Shown here piece by piece: positions 16,225-23,982 of a stretch of 33,435 bases of DNA. Where the stretch lies: the NCBI GenBank assembly GCA_017889125.1, contig JAGHER010000016.1:1-33435 (forward strand), given 5' to 3'. The DNA is from Lachnospiraceae bacterium (GTDB lineage: Bacteria > Bacillota > Clostridia > Lachnospirales > Lachnospiraceae). Each line of letters begins with the position of its first letter. Within the stretch, counting starts at the first letter, position 1. The notes beneath the pieces were generated by a model. That model searched no databases. It saw nothing but the letters and a program-made list of their open reading frames with translations, and was not told the DNA's origin. Both the position numbers and the translations under genes were made by a program.

Positions 16225-16272
16225 GTTCTCCTTTACGTGTGTTTTTCTTTACGTATGTTCTCCTTTGCGTTA
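16225..16272 (-). promoter_or_regulatory. three tandem 16-bp repeats carrying ribosome-binding sites, upstream of ogl
   Basis: Three contiguous 16-bp units (16225-16240, 16241-16256, 16257-16272) read on the minus strand as TAACGCAAAGGAGAAC, ATACGTAAAGAAAAAC and ACACGTAAAGGAGAAC. The one nearest the gene supplies the ogl ribosome site. Two of the three keep AAAGGAG; the middle one has lost it. Confidence 0.7.
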
Positions 16273-16365
16273 GATCATACGCATTTTTGTCTATCTGCAT
16301 TGTAAGTTGTCCGCTGGGGAAAGTCAATATCAGAGAAAAAGTGCCCCTCCGGTGGATGCGAAAGG

Positions 16366-16430
16366 GAAATTGCTGCTTCGCAGCGCAAATCCGGCCCGGG
16401 AAACGATTTGATCAGCGTTTCCCAAAGAAA
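16366..16430. repeat. dispersed repeat, long copy (3)
   Basis: A small hairpin GCTGC-TTC-GCAGC is followed by GCGCAAATCCGGC, then a perfect 8-bp palindrome GGGAAACG (16398-16405) / CGTTTCCC (16416-16423), then AAAGAAA. The block order equals 5385-5450. It lies in the divergent ogl/histidine-kinase intergenic region (16222-16529). No confident promoter for either gene was found in that region. Confidence 0.65.
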
Positions 16431-16529
16431 TTGTAAAACTGGTAGCAGGATAAGCGGATTATGTGCTACACTTGATGGGACGACAGAGAAATCGGAGGAC
16501 AGTCATAGACGGCAGGGGGCAGAAGAGAA

Positions 16530-18101
16530 ATGAAGAATGGAGAGAATTTCAGAAAGGGAAGGCTGCGCAGCTGGTGGAGGTCCGTGGCCCTGAAAGAAAA
16601 ATTTAACCTTTTTACCTGGCTGGTGACGCTGACCATCGTGGTGGCGGTGGTGAGCAATGTTTTTGTGGTGCGCTTTGCCCTCAATGGCTTTGAAACTATT
16701 CTGGAGGATAATGCCATGTGCTACGGTCTCAGCGAGGCGGTGGAGAAGGAGCGGAAGGCCTTTGACGCATATGCCAGGAGCCGCAGCGAGGAAAATGCCA
16801 GACTTTATGAGGCGGCCTGTCAGGAGACGGAGCTGAGCCTCTCGCGGCTTCCCTTCCAGTATGAGTTTGTCGGCGCAGACCGGTACGCTCGCACCTGGTC
16901 AATCATCAACACCTATGAAGCTTACCAGAAGAAGCGGGAGCAGGTGCTGCAGATGGGCCAGACGGAGGCGGGCTATGTGGCTGCCCTTTATGAGGTCTAT
17001 GACATGCAGGAATATCTGGCGGATTATGCCAGGCAGCTTACTCAGCTTACCCTGGAGGATTCCAGCCGCCGCTATCTGGACACGGCTCCCCTGCTAAAGC
17101 TTTTGCCTCAGGGGATTCTGGCTCTGGGAATCTGCCTGATTTTCCTGGCCGCTTATTTTACCAGAATTATGCGCCTTTCAATCCTGGGGCCCATTGAGGG
17201 TCTGGCTGCTGCCTCCAGAAAGATTGCCCGCAATGACTTTTCGGGAGAAGATGTACTGGTGGAAAACCAAGACGAGATGGGCGAGCTGGTGCGGGTGTTC
17301 AACAAGATGAAGCACGCTACGGAGGGCTATATCCTGACCCTGGAGGAGCAGCATGAGATGGCAGAGCGCCTTCACCGGGAGGAGATGGAGCGGGTGGAGA
17401 TGGAAAAGATACTGGATGCCACCCGCCTGGAGGTGCTGAAAAGCCAGATTAATCCCCATTTTCTGTTTAACACCTTAAATACCATTGCCTGCATGGCCCG
17501 CTTAGAGGATGCGGATACCACGGAAAAAATGATTACCAGCATGAGCAGCCTTTTCCGCTACAATCTAAAAACCACGGAGACGGAGGTGGCCCTGGCTAGA
17601 GAGATTAAGGTGGTGGATGATTATCTGTATATCCAGCAGACCCGGTTTGGCGATCGGATCAAGTACCGGAAGCGGATCCAGGTGGACGAGCACCGGGTGA
17701 TTATCCCCTCTTTTTCTCTTCAGCCAATCGTGGAGAATGCCGTGCTCCACGGCCTTTCCAAAAAGGAGCAGGGGGGGTTTCTTCACATTCGGGTGTGGAG
17801 AAAGGGGGAGCGGGTGATTATTTCTGTGGCGGACAGCGGCGTGGGCATGAAGCCGGAGCAGCTTAAGACCCTGCAGGCAGACTGCAGGATGCGGAAAACA
17901 TCAAAAATCGGTATTGGACTGGGAAATATTTACAAGCGGCTGCACATGATGTATGAGGGAGCCGATCTGCGGCTTTACAGCAAGGAGGGCATGGGAACTA
18001 TCGTGCAGATGGAGATTCCCTTAAAAGCCGGAGATGGAGAGATGCAGGATAAGACGGAAGGGAGACAGGAAAATGTATCGGGTAATGATTGCGGACGATG
18101 A
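16530..18101 (+). CDS. sensor histidine kinase, YesM/LytS type
   Basis: Membrane sensor kinase of the carbohydrate-linked YesM group. Layout: a short basic N-terminus, membrane helix at about 28-52, an extracytoplasmic helical sensor region of about 135 residues, a second helix at about 188-207, HAMP at about 210-262, a coiled coil, then the His_kinase domain with phospho-acceptor His310 in QINPHFLFNTLN, the N-box IVENAVLHG (Asn403), and GxG motifs DSGVGM and GIGLGN. The 523-residue size is normal. The ribosome site is weak (GGGGGCAGAAGAG). It overlaps the response regulator by 29 bases. The sensor region has no recognisable Cache fold by eye. Being next to a TRAP transporter and a PL22 lyase suggests the signal is a pectin-derived sugar acid, directly or through a binding protein. 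Confidence 0.9.
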   Translation: MKNGENFRKGRLRSWWRSVALKEKFNLFTWLVTLTIVVAVVSNVFVVRFALNGFETILEDNAMCYGLSEAVEKERKAFDAYARSRSEENARLYEAACQETELSLSRLPFQYEFVGADRYARTWSIINTYEAYQKKREQVLQMGQTEAGYVAALYEVYDMQEYLADYARQLTQLTLEDSSRRYLDTAPLLKLLPQGILALGICLIFLAAYFTRIMRLSILGPIEGLAAASRKIARNDFSGEDVLVENQDEMGELVRVFNKMKHATEGYILTLEEQHEMAERLHREEMERVEMEKILDATRLEVLKSQINPHFLFNTLNTIACMARLEDADTTEKMITSMSSLFRYNLKTTETEVALAREIKVVDDYLYIQQTRFGDRIKYRKRIQVDEHRVIIPSFSLQPIVENAVLHGLSKKEQGGFLHIRVWRKGERVIISVADSGVGMKPEQLKTLQADCRMRKTSKIGIGLGNIYKRLHMMYEGADLRLYSKEGMGTIVQMEIPLKAGDGEMQDKTEGRQENVSGNDCGR

Positions 18102-18900
18102 GCGGATCGAGCGGCTGGCTCTGCGCAAGTCTCTTTCTAAGCATATGGCGGAGGTTTGTGAAATCTATGAAGCCTCCAATGGCAGGGAGGCTGTGCGGAT
18201 TTATGAGGAGAATCAGATCCAGATCGCCATTTTGGATATTGAGATGCCGGGGATGAACGGAATCCAGGCGGCGGAGGAGATTCGCCGGAGGGATCCGGAA
18301 TGCTGCATCATTTTTATTACGGCTTTTGATGCCTTTGATTACGCCAGAAAGGCCATCCGCGTCCGGGCCATGGAGTATCTGGTAAAGCCATATGAGGAGG
18401 AAGAATTTCTCAATGTTATGGAAGAGGCCGTGCGGCTTACCCAAAAACGGATCGCCGGGCAGGAGAACGGGCGGAGCGGAGCACGGCCAGCTGGGGGGCA
18501 GTTTACCGATGGCACAGAGGAAAACGGCACCTTCACCGGAGAGCAGGAGGAAGAGGAAAGTCAAGGACGGCTTGCGGCGGTATCCCACCGGATTGCCAGC
18601 TATATTTCCATGCATTACATGGAGGATATCTCCATGCAAGATGCGGCCAGAGCCATGAATTATGCGGAGGCCTATTTCTGCAAGCTGTTTAAACAGTGCT
18701 TTTCCTGCAACTTTACCACTTATCTCACTCGCCTGCGCATGGAGGAGGCCAAAAAGCTTTTAGCCTGCCCTACCGTGAACATCAAGGAGATTGGCGAGGC
18801 GGTAGGCTACAGCGATTCCAACTATTTTGCCAAGGTATTTCGCCGGTATCTGGGGGTAAGTCCCACAGAATATCGGGCAAAACAGTCAAAGAACCAATAA
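18073..18900 (+). CDS. response regulator with AraC-type DNA-binding domain, YesN type
   Basis: Partner of the kinase it overlaps. Receiver domain at 1-120 with the acidic pair Asp8-Asp9, phospho-acceptor Asp55 in ILDIEMPG, Thr83 and Lys105. A Gly/Glu-rich hinge follows at about 130-180, then a C-terminal double helix-turn-helix with the AraC signature IKEIGEAVGYSDSNYFAKVFRRYLG-like arrangement ending near residue 270. The 275-residue length from ATG 18073 fits short YesN proteins (full-length B. subtilis YesN is longer). AGGGAG precedes this ATG, and the upstream in-frame ATG at 18034 would add residues before the receiver. Expected to activate the divergent lyase and/or the downstream TRAP genes; the operator was not identified. 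Confidence 0.9.
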   Translation: MYRVMIADDERIERLALRKSLSKHMAEVCEIYEASNGREAVRIYEENQIQIAILDIEMPGMNGIQAAEEIRRRDPECCIIFITAFDAFDYARKAIRVRAMEYLVKPYEEEEFLNVMEEAVRLTQKRIAGQENGRSGARPAGGQFTDGTEENGTFTGEQEEEESQGRLAAVSHRIASYISMHYMEDISMQDAARAMNYAEAYFCKLFKQCFSCNFTTYLTRLRMEEAKKLLACPTVNIKEIGEAVGYSDSNYFAKVFRRYLGVSPTEYRAKQSKNQ

Positions 18901-19079
18901 GAACACTGTGCAAATTAAGCTAAATAGACAAAAAATCCGCATCTGGTTAAAATCCTACTAGGAAAGTTAAAAATTTACCGTTTTCCGGATACGGCACGCA
19001 CCTTATAATGAAAGTGTTAATAAAACATAAAATTTTACACAAAAAGTGCAAAGAAAATGTTAAGAAGGAGCGTGTAGTT
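18901..19079 (+). promoter_or_regulatory. leader of the TRAP operon, candidate promoter
   Basis: This AT-rich 179-base gap contains a good -10 TATAAT at 19004-19009. The best -35 at 16-base spacing is TTTCCG (18982-18987), far from consensus, as expected of a promoter needing an activator such as the upstream YesN-type regulator. The sequence from about 19016 on is A-rich up to AAGGAG at 19065-19070. No sigma-54 type GG-N10-GC arrangement fits. Confidence 0.45.
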
Positions 19080-20207
19080 ATGAAGAAAAGACTGATGAGC
19101 GCAGCGGTAGGTATGGTATTGGCAGCATCCTTAGCAGGATGCGGATTAAAGAGCCCGGACACGGCCACTACGGCGGCGGCCACCACGGCAGCTGCCGCAG
19201 AGGAGAACAAGGCGGAGGATACCCAGGCCGAGACAAAGGCTGAGGCAGCAGAAGATGCGGCAGTGTCGGATGCATCCGGCGACCCGGCTGTTACCCTGGT
19301 TTATGCCGAGGTAAACCCCTTAGACACCATCATCGGACGGACGGCGACGGCCTTCAAGGAGAAGGTAGAGGAGCTGTCCGGCGGTTCTATCACTATCGAT
19401 ATTCAGGCAAGCGGCGTTCTTGGCGCAGAAAATGACGTGCTGGACACCATGCTTGGCGGCGGCGGAACCATCGATATCGCCAGAATTTCCGCAGCATCCC
19501 TGACGGCCTACGGCACAGCAAAGTCAAACCTTTTGACCATCCCCTACACCTTTGTAGACCGGGAGCATTACTGGGCATTTGCAAACAGCGATCTGGCTGA
19601 GGAGTTCTTAATGGAGCCGGAGGATCTGGGCCTGGGTGTAAGAGGTCTGTTCTACGGCGAGGAGGGATTCCGTCATTTCTTTACGGTAGATCCCATTGAT
19701 TCCATCGACGATCTGGCTGGCATGAAGCTTCGTGTTTCCAATGACCCCATCATGGTGGGTACGGTAGAGGCTCTGGGCGCAAACGCTACCGTAGTGGCCT
19801 TCACAGAGCTGTATTCCTCCCTGCAGACCGGCGTGGTAGACGGAGCTGAGCAGCCCATTGCCAACTATCAGTCCAACGCTTTCCAGGAGGTAGCACCGAA
19901 CCTGATTCTGGACGGCCATCAGATGGGCGCCGTACAGGTAATCATCACTGACGATGCTTGGAACAACAAGCTGACCGATGCCCAGAGAGAGTGCATCCTG
20001 GAGGCATCCAAGTATGCATCGGAGTTCAATGCCCAGATTTCTGAGGAAGCAGAGAACAAGGTTTTAGAGGAGCTGAAGGCAGAAGGCGTAAATGTAATCG
20101 AGGTTGAGGATAAGACCCCATGGCAGGAAGCCTGCAAGGATGTTATCGCAGAGTATTCTGCAGACAACGCAGAGCTTTATCAGGAAATCCTGGATCTGGC
20201 AAACTAA
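19080..20207 (+). CDS. dctP: TRAP transporter substrate-binding lipoprotein, DctP family
   Basis: Extracytoplasmic receptor delivering an organic acid to the DctQM permease. Seen: a signal peptide ending in lipobox LAGC (Cys near residue 22), an Ala/Thr/Glu-rich tether to about residue 65, then a DctP fold. The conserved carboxylate-binding Arg218 is in LRVSND, followed by YSSLQTGVVDGAEQ. The 375-residue size is larger than average because of the tether. ATG 19080 has AAGGAG 9 bases upstream; the longer frame to 19008 overlaps the -10 box and is rejected. First gene of dctPQM, with a terminator-like hairpin after it that would leave it expressed above the permease. A uronate ligand is inferred from the neighbouring lyase. 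Confidence 0.93.
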   Translation: MKKRLMSAAVGMVLAASLAGCGLKSPDTATTAAATTAAAAEENKAEDTQAETKAEAAEDAAVSDASGDPAVTLVYAEVNPLDTIIGRTATAFKEKVEELSGGSITIDIQASGVLGAENDVLDTMLGGGGTIDIARISAASLTAYGTAKSNLLTIPYTFVDREHYWAFANSDLAEEFLMEPEDLGLGVRGLFYGEEGFRHFFTVDPIDSIDDLAGMKLRVSNDPIMVGTVEALGANATVVAFTELYSSLQTGVVDGAEQPIANYQSNAFQEVAPNLILDGHQMGAVQVIITDDAWNNKLTDAQRECILEASKYASEFNAQISEEAENKVLEELKAEGVNVIEVEDKTPWQEACKDVIAEYSADNAELYQEILDLAN

Positions 20208-20276
20208 CCTGGCACTGACAAATTTATGCAGCGGTTCAGCATGGCTGGGCTGTTACAAATTCACAGAGCGGGAAAG

Positions 20277-20315
20277 GCGGGCACAGAGGGCTGGCGCCCT
20301 TTGTGCCTGCTTTTT
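20277..20315 (+). terminator. attenuating terminator between dctP and dctQ
   Basis: The 14-bp stem 20277-20290 / 20297-20310 (GGGCACAGAGGG against CCCTTTGTGCCT, two G-U pairs) has a 6-base loop and is followed by TTTTT. The dctQ ribosome site begins immediately after the T-run. Partial read-through would give more binding protein than permease. Confidence 0.85.
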
Positions 20316-20330
20316 AGGAAGGGGATATTT

Positions 20331-20855
20331 ATGCCGACTATTTTTGAGAAAATCGACCGGATAGAGCCGGTGTTTGCATTTGTCTATAAGCTTGTTCTTT
20401 TTGTCTGCAAGCTGCTGCTGGTGGCCGATATCTGCATTACCAGCTTTGCCGTTGTAGGAAGATACGTTTCGTTTATTCCGGATCCGACGTGGAGTGAAGA
20501 AGTGGTCTTAACCCTTATGTCTTACATGGCGGTGCTGTCCGCTGCCCTAGCGATCCGTCGCGGCGCTCATATCCGCATGACAGCCCTTGACCGGTATCTT
20601 CCCAAGGGACTGGTCAAGTTTCTGGATGTGCTGGCGGATGTGTGCGTGCTTATTCTTGCACTCATCATGATTACTGTGGGCTGGTCCTATGCCAGCGGTA
20701 TCGGTGCCAAGGGCTTTTACGTGAGTATGCCCTGGCTGTCCCGGTTCTGGCTGTATTTTCCAGTTCCGCTGGCGGGCATTGCCATGCTGATCTTTGAAGT
20801 GGAAGCCTTATATAAACATGTGAAAAGCATTTGCGTAAAGGAGGGAGAAAGATGA
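20331..20855 (+). CDS. dctQ: TRAP transporter small permease, DctQ family
   Basis: Small four-helix membrane subunit that couples the binding protein to the large DctM subunit. With the start at 20331 the protein is 174 residues, the family norm. It has four hydrophobic segments and a central WSEEVVLTLMSYMAVLSAA region, matching the conserved W-[ST]-E-E motif, then RRGAHIRM. AGGAAGGGG at about 20316-20324 precedes ATG 20331; the frame upstream to 20226 runs through the terminator hairpin and is not translated. The stop overlaps the dctM start (ATGA). Confidence 0.93.
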   Translation: MPTIFEKIDRIEPVFAFVYKLVLFVCKLLLVADICITSFAVVGRYVSFIPDPTWSEEVVLTLMSYMAVLSAALAIRRGAHIRMTALDRYLPKGLVKFLDVLADVCVLILALIMITVGWSYASGIGAKGFYVSMPWLSRFWLYFPVPLAGIAMLIFEVEALYKHVKSICVKEGER

Positions 20856-22144
20856 CCGATTCGATGGCGATTTTAATCCTGCTTGGAAGCTTTTTTGTGA
20901 TGATCCTTCTGCGGTTCCCCATTGCCTATGCGGTAGCGCTGTCCTCAGTGCTCTGCCTGACGTATCAGGGACTGCCTTTAACAACCATCTGCCAGCAGAT
21001 GGTTAAGGGAATCAATTCCTTCAGCCTGATGGCCGTTCCCTTTTTCATCACCATGGGCTGTCTCATGGGAACCGGCGGCATATCGGAAAAGCTGATTGCC
21101 CTGGCAAATGCCTGTGTAGGATGGATGCGGGGCGGCATGGCCATGGTAAATATCGTGGCATCCTATTTCTTCGGCGGAATTTCCGGCTCTGCTGCGGCGG
21201 ATACGGCGTCCTTAGGTTCCATCCTGATTCCTATGATGGTGGATCAGGGCTATGACGGAGATTTCTCCACGGCGGTTACCATCACCTCCTCCTGTGAGGG
21301 CCTGCTGGTTCCGCCAAGCCACAACATGGTTATCTACGCCACCACCGCCGGCGGTGTTTCTGTGGGAAGCTTATTCCTGGCCGGATATGTTCCGGGGGCC
21401 CTTCTTGCGGTATCCCTGATGGTGGGCTCCTACATTATTTCCGTAAAGCGGAATTACCCTAAGGGCGAGAAATTCAGCATGAGAAACCTGCTTAAGCAGC
21501 TTTCTGTTTCCTTCTGGGCCCTGGCTGCTGTGCTGATTGTGGTTGTAGGCGTTGTGGGCGGCGCGTTTACCGCCACCGAGTCTGCGGCAATTGCCGTAAT
21601 CTACAGCCTGATTGTCAGCGTATTTATCTACAAAGGACTGGATTGGAAGGGCGTGTGGAGAGTGCTCAGCGACTGCGTTGACACCCTGTCCATCGTACTG
21701 ATTCTGATTGCTACCTCCAGCATTTTCGGCTTCTGCCTGACCCGCCTTCATGTGCCGGATCTGGCAGCCCAGGCCATCACCGGACTGACCACAAACCCCA
21801 TTCTGCTGGTGCTGATGCTTAACGGAATCCTGCTGATTTTAGGCTGCATCATGGATATGGCTCCCATCATCCTGATTGCCACGCCGATCCTTCTGCCCAT
21901 TGCAGAATCCATCGGAATCGATCCCATTCAGTTCGGCATCATGGTGGTGTTAAACTGCGGTATCGGCCTTCTGACCCCGCCTGTGGGATCGGTGCTCTTT
22001 ATCGGTTCTGCTGTGGCAAAGCTTCCCATGGAGAAGGTGGTAAAGGCTACGCTGCCTTTCTATCTGTGCATGATTATCACCCTTCTGTTAATCAGCTTCT
22101 TCCCCATTTTCAGTCTGGGACTTCCCATGCTTCTGGGGTCATAA
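20852..22144 (+). CDS. dctM: TRAP transporter large permease, DctM family
   Basis: Ion-coupled transport channel of the TRAP system. The 430-residue protein has about 12 hydrophobic segments. Family features: LRFPIAYA near the start, GSAAADTASLGSILIPMM around 120, the PPSHNMVIYA segment around 155, and MDMAPIILIATPILLPIA near 345. ATG 20852 has AAAGGAGGG at 20838-20846 and overlaps the dctQ stop. The frame upstream to 20831 lies inside dctQ and lacks a site. Together with dctP and dctQ it forms a complete transporter, and it probably imports the sugar acid that the two-component system senses. Confidence 0.95.
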   Translation: MTDSMAILILLGSFFVMILLRFPIAYAVALSSVLCLTYQGLPLTTICQQMVKGINSFSLMAVPFFITMGCLMGTGGISEKLIALANACVGWMRGGMAMVNIVASYFFGGISGSAAADTASLGSILIPMMVDQGYDGDFSTAVTITSSCEGLLVPPSHNMVIYATTAGGVSVGSLFLAGYVPGALLAVSLMVGSYIISVKRNYPKGEKFSMRNLLKQLSVSFWALAAVLIVVVGVVGGAFTATESAAIAVIYSLIVSVFIYKGLDWKGVWRVLSDCVDTLSIVLILIATSSIFGFCLTRLHVPDLAAQAITGLTTNPILLVLMLNGILLILGCIMDMAPIILIATPILLPIAESIGIDPIQFGIMVVLNCGIGLLTPPVGSVLFIGSAVAKLPMEKVVKATLPFYLCMIITLLLISFFPIFSLGLPMLLGS

Positions 22145-22176
22145 GCGGGATTAAAAAAGGGATTCAAAAGTGCCGT

Positions 22177-22230
22177 GCCCCTTTGGCAGGCCCTATGGGG
22201 AATGACCGGCATGGGGTAGGATAAAGGGGC
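22177..22230. other. long-range hairpin after dctM
   Basis: GCCCCTTT (22177-22184) is repeated inverted as AAAGGGGC (22223-22230), with an inner CCTA/TAGG match in the 38-base loop. No T-run follows. It could be an mRNA processing or stability element between dctM and the next gene. Confidence 0.4.
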
Positions 22231-22271
22231 CTTATAAATAGGAAAAGACAGACGCAGAGGAGGAATCATTC

Positions 22272-22796
22272 TTGAATTTTCAGTATACCTACCGGACAAC
22301 CGCTAAGGATATCTGGCAGCTGTCCATGTATCACATTTACGGTTCCATGGCTGGGGCCGGAAACCTTCTCATCACAGTGGGAGCAGCAGCCCTGATCCTT
22401 ACCCGGTGGCAGATGGCGCCGGGCTGGCAGCGGTTTCTTCTTGTGGTCTGTCTGATCTTATTTCCGGTGATTCAGCCCCTTGCCGTATACTGGAGGGCAA
22501 GGAAGCAGGCCGCCGGGACAGCCCGTGAGATTACCCTCAGGGCGGACGGTCAGGGCCTTCACATTTCGGCGGAAAAGGAGCGGTCAGATATCCCCTGGAG
22601 CGCAGTGCGGCGAATCGCCAAAAAGCCGACGCTCCTGGTGATTTACTCCGATACCACCCACGGTTTTATTCTGTCAAACCGCGTCCTGGGAGAGGAAAAG
22701 GAACCCTTTTTCGAGTATGTATACACGAGAATCCGAAAGGCAGATGCCGGACAGAAGAAGGACGGCGGCAGGGAAAAGAAAGGCGGGAAAAGGTGA
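22272..22796 (+). CDS. YcxB-like membrane protein
   Basis: Small protein of 174 residues. The N-terminus FQYTYRTTAKDIWQLSMYH resembles YcxB-like proteins; two adjacent membrane segments (about 25-45 and 55-73) follow, then a beta-rich PH-like C-terminal part (ITLRADGQGLHI, IPWSAVRRIAK, LLVIYS) and a Lys/Arg/Gly-rich tail. The start is TTG at 22272 with AGGAGG at 22258-22263, 8 bases away. Its stop overlaps the GTG start of the following binding protein (GTGA), implying coupled translation. The family's function is unknown. The context suggests it may be an accessory of the TRAP or two-component system, but nothing in the sequence proves that. Confidence 0.65.
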   Translation: MNFQYTYRTTAKDIWQLSMYHIYGSMAGAGNLLITVGAAALILTRWQMAPGWQRFLLVVCLILFPVIQPLAVYWRARKQAAGTAREITLRADGQGLHISAEKERSDIPWSAVRRIAKKPTLLVIYSDTTHGFILSNRVLGEEKEPFFEYVYTRIRKADAGQKKDGGREKKGGKR

Positions 22797-23815
22797 AGCG
22801 GAGGGTACGAAATACGCTGTTTCTGGCAGGGATGCTGCTTTGCGGCGTCGGCATTTTTGGTATTGCCGGGAGAAGAGAAAATCTTACCGTTCCTGCCTAT
22901 GTCCTCACCTATGCGGAGAATCAGACGGAGGATTATCCCACCACCAGGGCGGCTGAGCGTTTTGCTGAAATGGTGTACCAGCAGACCGGGGGAATGGTGG
23001 AAATCCAGGTTCATGCCGGATCTTCCCTGGGGGATGAGATGTCCATGGTGGAGCAGCTGCAGTTCGGCGGAATTGATTTTGCCCGGGTCTCCCTCTCCAA
23101 TCTGGCCAATGAGCTTCCTAAGCTGAACGTACTGCAGATGCCCTACCTGTACACCAGTTCGGAGCACATGTGGGATGTGCTGGACGGAGAGCTGGGAGAG
23201 GAATTTATGGAGGCCTTTTCCGGCAGCAATATGGTTCCTCTCTCCTGGTACGATGCCGGTTCACGGTGCTTTTATACCACGAAAAATCCTGTGCAGAGCC
23301 TAAAGGATCTTAAGGGACTGCGGATACGGGTTCCAGATTCGGAGCTGATGCGGGATATGATTACTTCCATGGGGGCGGTGCCAGTACCCGAGGCTTATGA
23401 GCAGGTGTATTCCTCTTTGGAAACGGGGAAAATCGATGGAGCGGAGAATAACTGGCCCTCCTATGAGGCTATGGGCCATAATGAGGTCGCCCGGTATTAT
23501 ACCGTAGATGACCACATGCGGATTCCCGAGGCCCAATTAGTTTCCGCACAGACCTGGGAGAAGCTTCCCAAGGAATACCAGGAAGTCATCAGGCGCTGTG
23601 CCCAAGAGTCTGCGGAGTATGAGCGGCGGCTCTGGAAGGAGGAGGAACGGCTGGCGAAGAGTAGGGTGATTGCGGAAGGCTGCATCGTCATCGAGCTGAG
23701 CCAGGAGGAAAAGGAATCCTTCAGAGAGGCGGTTCTTCCGCTGTATGAAAAATATTGTCCCGAATATCTGGGTCTTGTGGAGCAGATCATTGCATTGGGA
23801 GAAGAAGAAAAATAG
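22793..23815 (+). CDS. second DctP-family binding protein, signal-anchored
   Basis: A DctP-fold receptor of 340 residues with no partner permease of its own. Seen: a basic N-terminus and one hydrophobic segment (about 8-26) without a proper lipobox. The only Cys there is in MLLCG, so it looks membrane-anchored or secreted rather than lipid-modified. The conserved Arg179 is in IRVPDS, and YSSLETGKIDGAEN matches the DctP signature seen in the first copy. It starts with GTG at 22793, overlapping the YcxB-like gene by 4 bases. It could serve the same DctQM as an alternative receptor. It could instead pass ligand information to the sensor kinase, as the DctP homologue DctB does for DctS in B. subtilis. 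A terminator follows. Confidence 0.85.
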   Translation: MKRRVRNTLFLAGMLLCGVGIFGIAGRRENLTVPAYVLTYAENQTEDYPTTRAAERFAEMVYQQTGGMVEIQVHAGSSLGDEMSMVEQLQFGGIDFARVSLSNLANELPKLNVLQMPYLYTSSEHMWDVLDGELGEEFMEAFSGSNMVPLSWYDAGSRCFYTTKNPVQSLKDLKGLRIRVPDSELMRDMITSMGAVPVPEAYEQVYSSLETGKIDGAENNWPSYEAMGHNEVARYYTVDDHMRIPEAQLVSAQTWEKLPKEYQEVIRRCAQESAEYERRLWKEEERLAKSRVIAEGCIVIELSQEEKESFREAVLPLYEKYCPEYLGLVEQIIALGEEEK

Positions 23816-23826
23816 TAAATTTTGCC

Positions 23827-23855
23827 GCGCTGGAGATTTCTTCGGCGCATTTTTT
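23827..23855 (+). terminator. intrinsic terminator ending the TRAP locus
   Basis: GCGC (23827-23830) pairs with GCGC (23845-23848) and the stem continues inward as TGGAGA against TCTTCG with G-U pairs; ATTTTTTAT follows. It lies 12 bases after the stop of the second binding protein. Confidence 0.82.
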
Positions 23856-23910
23856 ATATTATAAGCAGAAGCAAGAATTTCCTTTTTTGTTATCAGATTC
23901 CTTATAAGTG

Positions 23911-23939
23911 TTGACGTATGTTCCAAAAAATAGTATAGT
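23911..23939 (+). promoter_or_regulatory. promoter of the nucleoside operon
   Basis: TTGACG (23911-23916), a 17-base spacer, then TATAGT (23934-23939), close to sigma-A consensus. The predicted transcript start near 23946 gives a leader of under 40 bases. It excludes translation from the in-frame ATG at 23908, which lies upstream of the -35 box. No riboswitch fits in so short a leader. Confidence 0.85.
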
Positions 23940-23982
23940 ACTTTATGTAGTATTTACAAAAATAATAGGAGGAATTTACGTT

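Noticed and set aside
18901-19079. Sigma-54 promoter before dctP (GGCACG at about 18992)
   Set aside because: The required GC at the -12 position is absent at the correct spacing.
23908-23982. Upstream ATG of the bmpA frame
   Set aside because: It lies before the -35 box of a consensus promoter, so it is not in the transcript; the signal peptide begins at 23983.
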